Assembly (NCBI GenBank): GCA_014529385.2
Contig: CM043957.1
Coordinates: 67,849,503 to 67,913,502, forward strand
DNA from: Adiantum capillus-veneris
Lineage: Eukaryota; Streptophyta; Polypodiopsida; Polypodiales; Pteridaceae
Direction of reading: 5' to 3'
Length of the DNA stretch: 64,000 nt
Shown here: piece after piece, positions 1-10,281 of the stretch
How the letters are laid out: every line of letters starts with the position of its first letter
How positions within the stretch are numbered: the stretch's first letter is position 1
Made by a program: the position numbers and the translations under genes
The notes under the pieces: generated by a model
Told to the model about the DNA's origin: nothing
Databases searched by the model: none
What the model saw: only the letters and a program-made list of their open reading frames with translations

Positions 1-970
1 AAGGTGGGGATAACGGGGTTAATCTCCAAGAAATTGGAAAAATTGAAAACTGAAATGGAAAACAAAGAGATTCGGTCAGTTCCTATGAACAAAGTCGGAG
101 AATATTATGAAGGGTAAGAAGGAAACACCACCCTCCCAGTGAAATATAATGACATTGAAACCATGGCGATACTGGATAGTGGAGCAGGCATAGCCATAGC
201 CACTAAAGTAGTATGGGAACCCTGGGGACAGCCAGCCATTAGACAAACTCGAATGAAATTGGAGTTGACTGACGGACACATTGAGAGACCATTAGGGCTC
301 TCAATGTGATAGTCAATTTCTACGGAATTGAATATCAACACACTTTTGCCATAGTAGACTTTGGGAAAAAACTCAACTATTAAATCATATTGGAAAGACC
401 TTTCATGCGACATGTACAGCTTATCCAAGATTGGGGAAACAACTATCTGTACTTGAAGCAAGTGGGATCTATAACAAGAGTCAATCTAAAAGATCACACT
501 TATAGAGATGTCTTGAAAACACCCATCCAAGAGTTTGATTCAGTCTCTTCAACTGAAACTAAACTCCCATCCTGGTTAAACAAAGACACTCCTATATGGA
601 TGTGTGGAGCTTAAGAAAATGGAAGTTTAAGATGAGAAGAATGTATCCTAGAAAGGAACTACACAAACGAAGCCTACGTACCAAAACCCTTTCTAGAGCA
701 TTTGTTTGAGCCATTCGAGTGGACTCAAATTTTAGCAACAATGGATATATGTGTGAATACATTCATGCATACTCAATTTTGCAATGGGATGGCTACGATA
801 GAATTCCCATCCAAATAATTTCAATCCTCAACATTGAAAACAAAGATGAGGAACCCAAGGACTTAATGAAAGCTCAACAAGTCTTTTTAGACTTCTATTA
901 CGATGCAACTGATGAGTTAGATGAACACTCAGCACCTCAAAAGATTCGGGGCAAAAAAAAGAGCATATGA
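1..970 (+). pseudogene. Gypsy-1 retropepsin (aspartic protease) relic
   Basis: The frame around 139-307 reads ETMAILDSGAGIAIATK, with the catalytic Asp-Ser-Gly at 175-183. A frameshift follows near 300, and the protein resumes as YGIEYQHTFAIVDFGKK, a stop, then ILERPFMRHVQLIQDWG, which corresponds to the usual ILG-x-P strand of retropepsins. The rest (about 440-970) is a family-specific tail also present at 38870-39240 and 51113-51391. A retropepsin normally cuts the Gag-Pol polyprotein. At least three stops or frameshifts break it here, so no active enzyme is expected. Confidence 0.75.
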
Positions 971-1073
971 GAGCTAAGTTACTCTTAAAAGGAGGGGAGG
1001 AATTTTTTTTTGACTTTCCAAACCAGAAATCAAGAAGACAAAATTGGTATAGACGAAAAAAGACACCGGAATT

Positions 1074-1538
1074 GTGAAAACACGCCCTATGCCATCGGTC
1101 TCCAGTAAAACACAATTTCTGATACAGATAGATGCAAATGATTGTGTCAAAGACAAAATAACTGGCAGATATCCTTCAAACAAAAACTCAGAAGTGTCTC
1201 AAACATTGAGAAAAACAAGGAAGGGTACTCAAGAAAAATCACAGGATAAGAAACCACTCATGACCAGAGTCGAGCGGAAAAAGAAATATCAAGAGTTGAA
1301 AAAAGATCTAAAGGAGATATACACAACCGAAATGGAAAGCACGAAAGAGGATGGTAAGGATGTAATGCATGTTCCATCCCATTATAAAAAGTATACTCTC
1401 CAAGATCGCAAAATCATAGTTGAACAACCCGTTAGGGAACTATGGGAACAAGGCAAGTCTTACGAAGGGCCTGAAAATGCTAAAAGGATAGACCTGGCTG
1501 TGAACCAGGAGAAGAACTTAGACCTGCTTACATTGTGA
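1074..1538 (+). pseudogene. Protease-RT linker of Gypsy-1 pol
   Basis: An open stretch of 154 codons, very rich in Lys and Glu, lying between the protease tail and the RT. No known domain is visible. It ends with a frame change at about 1535, where the RT frame takes over with a 4-base overlap, so the two were probably one frame before an indel. A shorter homologous linker is seen on the - strand at 50111-50425, which shares the TPLLMFAKSKDCVKDK-type wording. Confidence 0.6.
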
Positions 1539-2250
1539 ATGACCTAACGGAAGAAGAAGAAAAGATTTTGCTGAGCTTGTTAAAAGAATACCGGGATATC
1601 TTCGTTTGGTCTTACAAGGATCTCAAGGGTGTTGATCCAGAAATCTGTCAACATACCATACCCATGATAGATGATGCGAGACCAAGTAGACAGAGACCGT
1701 ACACGTATAACGAAACATTTGCCAGGAAGATAAAAGAAGAGATTGAAAAACTAAAGGAAGCCGAATTTATTTACAAAATTGAACACACAGATTGGGTGTC
1801 TCCAATTGTGGTAGTACCCAAGAAGAATGGAAAATTACGAGTGTGTATTAATCTTAAGAAGGTGAATGCAGCTACCATCAGAGACAACTTTCCTCTTCCG
1901 ATAACTGAGCATGTTTTAGAACAAGTTGCAGGAAAAGAAGCTTACAGCTTCTTAGACGGATTTTCGAGATACAATCAACTTTTGGTTGACCCAAAAGATC
2001 AGCATAAAACTGTTTTTGCAACAGAATGGGGTATATTTGCCTATCGGGTTGTTTGGGTTAACTAATGCTCCAGCCACATTCAAAGCTTGATGAGCCATGC
2101 TTTCAAAGAATATCTTAGGAATTTCTTAGAAGTATATATGGATGATCTATGGGTACATTCATCAATCCGGGCTGATCATTTTGAACACCTCTAAAAGATA
2201 TTCGAAAAATGTAGACTTTATAGGATTTGCTTAAATCCTGAAAAGTGCAC
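1535..2250 (+). pseudogene. Gypsy-1 reverse transcriptase relic
   Basis: Residues 1-176 (1535-2065) give the fingers and palm of a Ty3/gypsy RT: a WSYKDLKGVDPEICQHTIP lead-in, WVSPIVVVPKKNGKLRVCI, and SFLDGFSRYNQ with the first catalytic Asp. A frameshift near 2055 disrupts the FGLTNAP box. The second frame carries NAPATFK, a stop, and then the catalytic YMDD box at 2135-2146. The RT would have copied element RNA into DNA in virus-like particles. The frameshift plus stops at about 2088 and 2192 make it non-functional. Confidence 0.85.
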
Positions 2251-2254
2251 ATTC

Positions 2255-3250
2255 ATGGGTAGACAAGGAAAAATTCTTGGACATATAGTGTCTAAAAATG
2301 GCATAGATACTGATATTGAGAAAATTCATGTCATTGCTGATTTGCCTAGACTAACAACAGTAAAGGGAGTACAAGCCTTCATGGGGCATTGTGGATATTA
2401 TCGACGGTTCATCTACATGTACGCTATAATTGCAAAACCCATGTATAGCTTGATTACGCACTTTGAATGGACTGAGACATGTGAAGAATCCTTCATGAAG
2501 CTTAAGCAAGCTCTCACCTCATCTCCAATATTGAAAGCACCAGATTGCGATAAGGTATTCCACGTACATGTAGATGCTTCTAATTTTGCTATCGATTGTA
2601 TATTAGCTCAACCAGGAGATGGGAAAATTGACTTTCCTATTTCTTATGCTAGCCGACAATTGAACATGGCGGAAAAGAATTACACCACCACCGAAAGAGA
2701 AGGATTAGGAATGATATATGCCGTTAAAAAGTATAGACATTACTTATTAGCCAACAAGTTTGTGTTCTTTGTGGACCACCAAACTTTGTTGTATTTGGTC
2801 AACAAGCCATGCAGCACAGGGAGAATAGTGAGATGGTTCATCATTCTCCTCAAATTTGATTTCACTGTGGTTGTAAAAAAAGGCACTGCACATCAACGAG
2901 CAGATCATTTGTCAAGGATTGTTTCAGGAGAATCACCTAAAGGGGTAGACGATGATCTACCAGATGCCTATTTGTTCTCCGTGGAAATGACACCCAGATG
3001 GTCGAAAAACATTATGTCATTAATGACAATAGCTCAAGTGGATTCACAAATACCACTTCCTATCACAATCAGATTAATCGAGCAATCCGCTATGTATCAA
3101 TTACTAGATGGAAGGCTATACAAAAGAAACCGGGACGGGATATTGCTTTTATGCATTAACCCTAAAGAAAAAGAACAGTATCGAAGTCAAGCATATGTTA
3201 CCATAGTAGGACTCACTTTGCGGAAGACCAGACTATGCAACGAATCTTGA
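2255..3250 (+). pseudogene. Gypsy-1 RT thumb, RNase H and start of integrase
   Basis: Open for 331 codons. The first part (LGHIVSKNGIDTD, then FMGHCGYYRRFI) is the RT thumb and connection. The RNase H domain follows, with HVDASNFAIDCILAQ (first acidic residue), YTTTEREGLGMIYAVKKYRHYLL (Glu) and FFVDHQTLLYL (Asp), and the domain closes at HQRADHLSRI. The acidic residues are present, so this segment is the best preserved part of the pol. After about 2940 it becomes the RNase H to integrase linker, and the frame is lost within the integrase zinc module near 3200. Confidence 0.85.
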
Positions 3251-3720
3251 GACTTGGAGTATTTTGGCGGACTATGAGGAGAGATGTTAGATCCTTTGTA
3301 AAGGATTGCCCTCAATGTCAAAAACAAACACCCATACATCATGTAACATTGTTTCAAATGTCACCGTTCCTAAGTGGAGTAATTATCTGGTTACTTACTT
3401 ATTGAACTGAACATTTTCTGAGGATATGAGTAAACGCCGTCAAAGAGCAATTGAAGCTGAAGCAAGAGACTATGCTCTTATTGGGAACCAATTGTATCGG
3501 AGAGGTAAAGATCAACATTTGCGTCTTTGTGCAAATGAAAACGAGTATATTTTGATTTTGAACAAGCACATGCTGGATTAGCCGGAGGTCACTTTTCTAG
3601 TGAGACCACCGCAAGAGCAATCTTGATGGTAGGCATATGGTGGCCATCACTTTTTGCAGATGCTAAAGAATATGTTTGAAGGTGTGATGCTTATTAATGA
3701 GCAAAAATGCCAACATGAGT
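3196..3720 (+). pseudogene. Gypsy-1 integrase N-terminal zinc module, present twice
   Basis: Copy one (about 3196-3330) keeps CYHSRTHFAEDQTM, then FWRTMRRDVRSFVKDCPQC, an HHCC-type zinc finger. Copy two is preceded by its own linker (IEAEARDYALIGNQLYRRGK, 3440-3515) and reads HAGLAGGHFSSETTARAIL, then WWPSLFADAKEYV, a stop and RCDAY (about 3560-3700). Both copies have the linker-plus-finger layout that normally occurs once, between RNase H and the integrase core. Frameshifts and stops lie between and within them. Confidence 0.65.
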
Positions 3721-3727
3721 AGATAAC

Positions 3728-4675
3728 ATGCCCTTAAGACCAATGATGGGGGCTAGAGCTTTCGCAAAATGGGGTATAGATTTTGTTGGACCAATACAGC
3801 CACCTGCTTATAGAACCCAAGCTCAATATATCACTGTAGCTACGGACTATTTGACCAAGTGGACCGAAGCTAAAGCAACTCAAAAGAATGATGCCAGAAC
3901 CACTGCTCCATTCTTATATGAGTATGTATTCATGAGATATGGATTGCCAATAGAGATTGTCAGTGATCAGGGAACTCATTTCCTCAATGAGGTAATAGAG
4001 TATTTGCTTAATAAGTTTATGGTCATCTATAACAAATCAGCTCCCTATTACCCACAAGCAAACGAACAAGCTAAGCATACAAATAAAATTCTTAGCTAGG
4101 TACTGACTAAAGTGGTTAGTTCAGGAAGGACAGACTGGGAAATGAATCTCCATGCTGCTCTATGGGCTTATTGAGTTTCATTCAAAACAGCTCTAAATGC
4201 TACACCCTTTAACCTTGTTTATGGTCTTGATGCCATACTGCCAATAGAATTTCTATTGCCAACATTAAGGGTAGCACAAAATCTTGAGTGGACTGGACAT
4301 AAATTGTCAGAAAGACTCAAAGATTTGGAAAAGCTAGACAAGCAAAGGCTAATTGCTATAGCTCATATCTATGCACAAAAGCAAAATCAAAAACAGTTTT
4401 TTGATTCCCACTTAATCACAAAGATCTTCCAGAAAGGGGACATAGTTTTAGTCTATTCCCTTAAGCAACACATTCCCAAGTTTAAGAAAAAGGAAAACGG
4501 ACCATTTATCATTGAAGATATATCTCCAAGTGGAGTAGTAAAATTGTCCACCCTAGATGGTGAACCAATGGCTCATTGGATTAGTGGACGTTGTTTAAAG
4601 AAATACAATTTGCCACTAACCAATGATTTGCTAGAAAGAATGCATGCAGCCAAGGAAAGAAAGATCAAACGATAG
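3728..4675 (+). pseudogene. Gypsy-1 integrase core and GPF-type C-terminal module
   Basis: The core shows KWGIDFVGPI (first Asp), ATDYLTKW, and IVSDQGTHFLNEVIEYLL (second Asp). The third acidic position lies in YYPQANEQAKHTNKIL, where a Lys stands in place of the catalytic Glu of the usual QAE. A stop (4098) and another at about 4172 interrupt the frame. From 4256 an open stretch of 139 codons holds the C-terminal module with GPFIIEDISPSGVVKLSTLD and MAHWISGRCLKKYN. Integrase would insert the cDNA into the host chromosome; this copy lacks the DDE triad. Confidence 0.85.
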
Positions 4676-4810
4676 CAAGTTATTGATGAAGCCCAAGAGG
4701 AAGCTCGGCTTTGGGTACTCACTGCTCTCGAGAATCAACAGATATCGATTCCCCTCAACACTCTGGAAATAGATGATCGACAATGGGAATTACCTAAAGG
4801 CACAGTTTCA

Positions 4811-5401
4811 ACGGATGATGATTGGTGAGATGGAATGGACCTGCGCATCAAAGTACAGATCAACAATCATAACACCAATGCTTTGGTCGACACATGAGCT
4901 AGAGTAAATGCAGTCAGTTATTCCACATACAAGAAGGCAACAAGTCAAGCATTGATGGCAGGAATAGCGACAATCAAAGGATGCAACAAGAACCCAACTA
5001 CAACATTGGGAGAAGTCAACTCGAATGTGATAGTACATGGATGTTCATGTACTCATCAGTTTGTATGCTTGCCAGATGAACACATGAATGAAACTGGAAT
5101 TCCTTGGATGCAAACATACAAAGTAGTACCAGATTGGGATACAAATCAGCTAAAGCTATCACCTAGAGGAGGGCAACTCATTGTTCCAATTGCACCAAGC
5201 AAGAAGGAATGGAAAATAAGCAATCAGCAGACCAAAACACAAAGTAGTCCATCTTCTCTATCCCCGCGACAATCAAATGCTACAAGTAGCATGCAAGGAG
5301 TCAGGAAAATTTGGGTACCAAAAGCACAGCTTAAGGATAAGCCGATTCAAATCTGGGTGCCTAAAACTTCACCGACAAAACAAAAGAGGTTCCAAGGGTG
5401 A
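4811..5401 (+). pseudogene. Second retropepsin-like domain downstream of integrase, then WVPK-repeat tail
   Basis: Read in the frame of the 4952-5401 open stretch, the upstream part gives NNHNTNALVDT, a stop at 4897, then ARVNAVSYSTYKKA. This looks like a retropepsin D-T-G-A active-site turn whose Gly codon became TGA. Downstream, IPWMQTYKVVPDWDTNQLKL resembles the strand-helix that closes retropepsins (usual form LGMPWL...VIDW). The tail carries IWVPK twice. A protease-like domain after integrase is not the normal gypsy order. The assignment rests on motif likeness by eye. Confidence 0.45.
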
Positions 5402-5823
5402 AAACACAGAGAAGAGCATCTTCAAGCAAGGAACCTAACATGGAAATGGTTTGGAAGAAAAAGGAGCACTTATCTTCTCCACAAACCGTAAAACCAATCA
5501 AGCAGTGGCGAGTTAAGTCTCAACAGACTCCACCACACCATGCAGCACCAAGCTGACCAAGCTACCAATGGCAAGAAAAAGCTCGACAATTGTCAAAAGT
5601 GCTATCAATAGCTCAAGAAATCAGTGTGCTAAAATATCATGATGGTACAATCAAACAGAGAGTACACAAGCTACAAGATTTTCTCTTTGGAAGACATCAA
5701 CAGCAAACCTCGACATCGAAAACTCTTGAGTCAATTACTCAAGACCCAACTCTTGCACAACATATTGATTTGAATTGCATTGATATTCATAGCATGATAG
5801 AGCCAACCATGGCTACGCATTGA
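5402..5823 (+). pseudogene. Unrecognised tail of the Gypsy-1 post-integrase reading frame
   Basis: Broken coding-like sequence, Gln/Ser/Thr-rich. The last open piece (5590-5823) reads VLSIAQEISVLKYHDGTIKQ and ends in a TGA at 5821-5823. No domain is recognised. A possible counterpart lies on the - strand at 45200-46925, which has the same WVPK-type motif and a similar HHAAPS/HTAQGS stretch. Confidence 0.35.
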
Positions 5824-7385
5824 CACGATTTTTTCACCCATGCACACAGTCGTTCCGGAATACGCCATCTAGGAGGGATGGAAGGGCACTAAGTACTAAA
5901 GTACTAAGTAATTAAGGGCAATGTTTGAAGTTTTAGGAAATTTTTTGATGTTAACGTGTGATTATTTACAAAATTACCTAATTATACCCTTATAATTCAT
6001 CATCAAGGGAAAATTCACTGATAATATCTTTTCGATGAGTGTAAATAATGTAAATACTATCAGAAAATCATAAAAAATAGTCATTTTTGGGTTTTTTTAA
6101 ATCATTTTTATTGATAAGGGGACTTAAAAATAGAAAAATTCAACAAAAAACAACAAAGATGTGTTTTTCAATGGATTTTCTTAATTATTGGATTTTTACT
6201 TTACTTTTTTAGAGCCTTTTGCTATTTTTTTGATTTTTCAAATAAACAGGTCAAAAATTAATAATAAATAACAGAAAAGCTCAGATGGAAAAAACGGAAG
6301 ACATGATGGTGATCATAAAGACAAGACAGACAAGCACACAAATTTTCAATGAAATCAGAAGATGGAAGCGGGAAGCCTAAATTAGGCGGCCAGGCCTACT
6401 CTTGCAAAATTCTTGCAGAATGAGCTACAGGAATCCGACCAGGGAAATTTTTGAGTTTAGCATAGATTTCATGGCCAAAGTCAACATCCATGCTAGTCGA
6501 GCAATCCCATGCTCTTGAATTAGCAACCACTAAGAGTCAACCCATAGAGAGGGAATCTAGGGAAATTTGGTTCGGGAAGTCCGGGTATAGATATCCAAGG
6601 TAGGCTAAAACCACCTCATTTCCACTTGGAGCCTTTGTAGAGAGAGATTTCAGCCTCTTTCGCGTGACTTTTCCGGAGCCCACAGTTGACCATTTTCAGC
6701 GCCGTCTCACACAAAACATGTGGGGTAAGTTCTTGACTCGACAATGATCCATTTTGTACGATCGGTAGCTAGTCTAAAGCGCTAGAAAAAACCCTAGAAA
6801 CCGGGCAGTGCACGAAGACCTACGACCTAAAACTGACCATAGCGGCCTGCCAGCTTCACCAAATCAGAAGGGATTTGAACCATAGCATGCCCTAATATAA
6901 TAGAACCTTTCTATATCATCAGATGACCATTCTGCTGGGGTCGAGGGGGTCCCCAGTAGAAAAGTTAGGTTTTTGGCAAATGCCAGAATTCCGACTTGAC
7001 TCCACAGATGGCTTGCTTATGAGGTCCATATAGAATGTATATTATTGGTTTGGTGAAATCCATCAAGCAAAGCCCTCGAACAACAGAAAACAGCTCGAAG
7101 GATACAAAGCGTCAAATTCGACATACGAGGTCAAACTGACTCCAAATGAGCCGGAATTGGATAGGTTGCTTCACGACTATGTTGCGGACAGGTCCAAAGC
7201 CTCAAAGTTGACCAACCAACCCAACAGACAGAGTAGTCACAAAAAATGGTGATTTCAGAGTCGACAAAGCACAAAGTGATGCCGACATGACCAAACTTGA
7301 CCAAATTCAATTTAGGACTTGTATTAGGTGTATGAAACATATCTAGGTCAAAATTTGTAAGTTTTGCAAAGACTTTGTCATTGTT

Positions 7386-7407
7386 GTAAATAATCGTGAT
7401 TATTTAC
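7386..7407. repeat. Palindrome copy P1
   Basis: GTAAATAATCG followed by TGATTATTTAC: a 22-bp dyad with one central mismatch, where the CG dinucleotide of the perfect form reads TG. Confidence 0.85.
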
Positions 7408-7669
7408 TTTTGCATCAGTTTTGCTTGGAAATTGTCACCTCACCTCACCTATCATGTGTACACACCTATTACATGCCAAAACTCAAGTATGAGCCAAAAT
7501 GACCACCCATTACTTGTAAGATTGTCCAAAAATGCAAAGAAGTCTTTGCAAGCCAAATTTTGGATTATGGACAACATTTCTTGATCCAAATCACCTTATC
7601 TCTCATATATAGGGTCTATACAATGCGCATAACCAATTTGTACAAAAAAATGTCAATTTTGGAAGAAAA

Positions 7670-7691
7670 GTTAATAATCGTGATTATTTAC
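7670..7691. repeat. Palindrome copy P2
   Basis: GTTAATAATCG followed by TGATTATTTAC: same 22-bp dyad with two mismatches (one arm base, one central). It lies 284 bp after P1. Confidence 0.8.
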
Positions 7692-7963
7692 TTTCTGGTC
7701 AAAATTGGGGGATTTTGATATTTTGCCATCATACATCCAAAGTACATGATGTGTTAAGCCCACTAGCCAATTTTGAATCAATTTGGAGCTCAAAATCTCA
7801 AATTTCCTTTATATCTAATGTTTCACAGACCTAAAGCCAAAATCTGGTACCATGTTCACCCTATGCATCCAAATGAGCCCATATTTCACTCAGAGCATGT
7901 ATTTGGTATATGCTTCAAGCCTATAAAGCCAAGTTTGCAAAAAGTTGAAAAATTTCCTCAACT

Positions 7964-7985
7964 GTAAATTATCGCGATTATTTAC
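7964..7985. repeat. Palindrome copy P3
   Basis: GTAAATTATCG followed by CGATTATTTAC: the TCGCGA centre is intact and one arm base has changed. It lies 294 bp after P2. Confidence 0.85.
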
Positions 7986-8166
7986 TTCGGTTGCAAATAT
8001 TTGTTTTGACCACACAGTTTGTTCCTTGCATTTATGCATCTTTGCTTGTTCAAAAATTGATCTGAAGCAAATTGGACCAAATTGTCAGAATTTCAGCCTA
8101 AAGGTCATTTCAGAGAAAATTTCGACAAATCTGCTAACTTTGCACTGTATTCCCTAAACAAGAGCC

Positions 8167-10281
8167 ATGCAAGTAGTGGAGAGGGCCAAGAAGAAGCTCA
8201 ACAAAAAGGAGAAACTACAGGAACTGCCCGCTTATCAACTAGACCCCGAGTCAGTCAAAGTAGAAAAGGCATCATACCTCTCTAGAGAACAGCTGGAAGA
8301 GCACCACACTACAGTCTTCACTGGCAGATTCAAGAGTGAAGAGGGGCATCGGGTGGAGTTGCAACTCCTACCCAAAGAAGTCTATGATGTAGCCACCAAG
8401 CCAGAGACAAAAGAGGCTAACCGCAGGCTGGGGCTCAGGGATTTCTACGAACAAGAGCCTTGCGGAGTGGATTTTCAGAAGGCTTATGATCTTCTATCCA
8501 CAATCAAAGAAGATGGAACCGCACAGATATCCGATACCCAAGGGAACAAGGTCGAAGTAGTGATCACTAAAGAGATAGTAGAAGAGGCACTCAGACTGCC
8601 CACAGAAGGAATGACCATGCGAGCAAGGGATAGGAAGACAATCAGAACATTTACCAAAGAGACAGCCACGGCTACATTTGCCGATCTAATTCATAAACAA
8701 GTGGAAGAGCCAGCCCGTTTGTACCACCAACACTTCCATTTCTTGGCAAAAAGGCCACCAAGGTACACTACACCAAATCATGCCGTGGCCACCACATTCA
8801 CTCAGGTTCTCAAGTCGAAAACAAGACAACCAGTGCACCATGCACAATATGTCTTGACAACCTTGAAGGGAACCAAGAAGGAAGGCAAAATCACGTACTT
8901 GGGCACGCCAGAGGTCTTGACTCGAACAGCATATCATGCCATTGACATGGCCGACAACCTATCGCCTGTCCCTGACCAGAACACATGGATATTGGCAGCA
9001 CAACCCTCTCCAAGAGGTACAAGGTCAAGTAAAAGATCATATAAATCTGATGAAGAGTCAGCTGATAGCTCGCTGGAACGGCACAACAACGAGAGCTTTG
9101 ACAACAAAGAAAAGAGAGCTTGGAGAGAAGAGATGAAAAGAAAAGCTGTGGCCGCACACCAAGAAGAGCTAGCTCAAAAGCAAGCGCGCTTTGAAAGAGA
9201 GAAACATGCGTACCAACGAAGTAGACAAGGACAAGGGAAGGACCCAGAAAAATGGGTACCTGCTAGACTTAAAGGCCCTCAAATGAAGCATCATACAAGA
9301 AAAGAGACGGATGATCCAATAGAATGTTTAGAAAGAATGTACCAAGAGGCTGAAGCTCTAAAGCTGAAGGAGGCAGAAGAAGCTACTAAGAAAGCCAAAG
9401 AGGCGGAATACCAAAGGCAAGCCAAGGAGATGGCCAGAGTAGAAGCCCAAGAACAAAGTTATGGATCTCCCCGACCCACCTCACAGCCTACAAAACAACA
9501 GAACCATCCCATGCCTAGCCCACCACAATCACCTGCAAGCAAAGACACCAATAAAGAAGCAGAGCCTGAGAAAGAGAAAGATTTTGAGTCCACCAAACAA
9601 ACAGAATCCGCACAAGAAGTTGACCACCCTGACAAACAAAAAGAAAAAGAAATCGAGCTGGAACAGGAGAAGGCCGCCGAAGATACTCAAGAGGCTGAAG
9701 AGAAAAAAGCAAGTGAATTTGTACAAGAGTTTGATAAAGAAGCAGATGCAGAAAAAGAGTCTACCACTGCACATGAGAAAGAAATCGAGCCAGAGAAGGA
9801 AGAAAGGCCGGCACCGGCTGAAGAGACAACAAGGTCTGAGCCAACACCCTCTACTTCTACTCAAGCAGAAACTGCAGAGGCATAAAAGCCTCAGGATGAC
9901 CAAGAAGAAGACCGACCATCTACCTCCACACAAGAACCACCAGCAATTATGATGCAGCAGTAAGTCACACATGAGGCTGCAGGCACATCTCAGCTGGCAA
10001 GAAAGGAGGAGTGGCAGTCAAACGACGATGTAATAGTCCAAGTCAATGAATATGCACGGCAGATGCAGAAAATGACGGAGAGACTCCACTCAGTAGCACT
10101 AAACCGTAGCACGAAGGCCAAAGAACTTGAGATGGTGATCGACGCTCTCCAAGGAGAGTTAGAAGACAGGATGACTGTCATCACCGATCTTCAAAGGCAG
10201 GTGCAAGAGATGAAGGCAGAAGTAGAACAACATCAGTTAGCCAGAGATAGGCAACAAAAAAGAAATGGAGGAGTTAGGTGA
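8167..10281 (+). pseudogene. Large coiled-coil protein frame of Gypsy-1, N-terminal part
   Basis: Open for 572 codons from ATG 8167 to TAA 9883, then the same frame continues to 10281 past a second TAA at 9961. Residues 1-290 look folded and basic (LGLRDFYEQEPCGVDFQKAY, then EEALRLPTEGM, then ARLYHQHFHFLAKRPPRYTT). From about residue 300 it is highly charged Lys/Glu/Gln coiled coil with low-complexity repeats. Its position between pol and the 3' LTR matches the extra or env-like ORFs of Athila-type elements. I see no signal peptide or membrane segment, so env function is unsupported. The N-terminal part faintly recalls the plant transposon-protein domain found in Tat/Ogre elements. Confidence 0.6.

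Larger units (their letters stand above)
5824..8166 (+). other. 2.3-kb non-coding part of Gypsy-1 with diverged ~285-bp repeats
   Basis: AT-rich, no credible coding frame. The 3' half (about 7130-8100) is built from poorly conserved units of roughly 285 bp. Each contains one copy of a palindrome at 7386, 7670 and 7964. Phrases shared with the Gypsy-2 leader include GATGTGTTAAG, a CTAGCCAA-type run and AAAAAGTTGAAAA just before the palindrome. The half-site GTGATTATTTAC at 5958-5969 may be a decayed further copy. The stretch separates pol from the coiled-coil frame. Confidence 0.6.

Noticed and set aside
9529-9972. Leu/Phe/Cys-rich 147-codon frame on the - strand, membrane-like
   Set aside because: It is the antisense shadow of the Lys/Glu coiled-coil frame; complement of AAG/GAA codons gives Leu/Phe.
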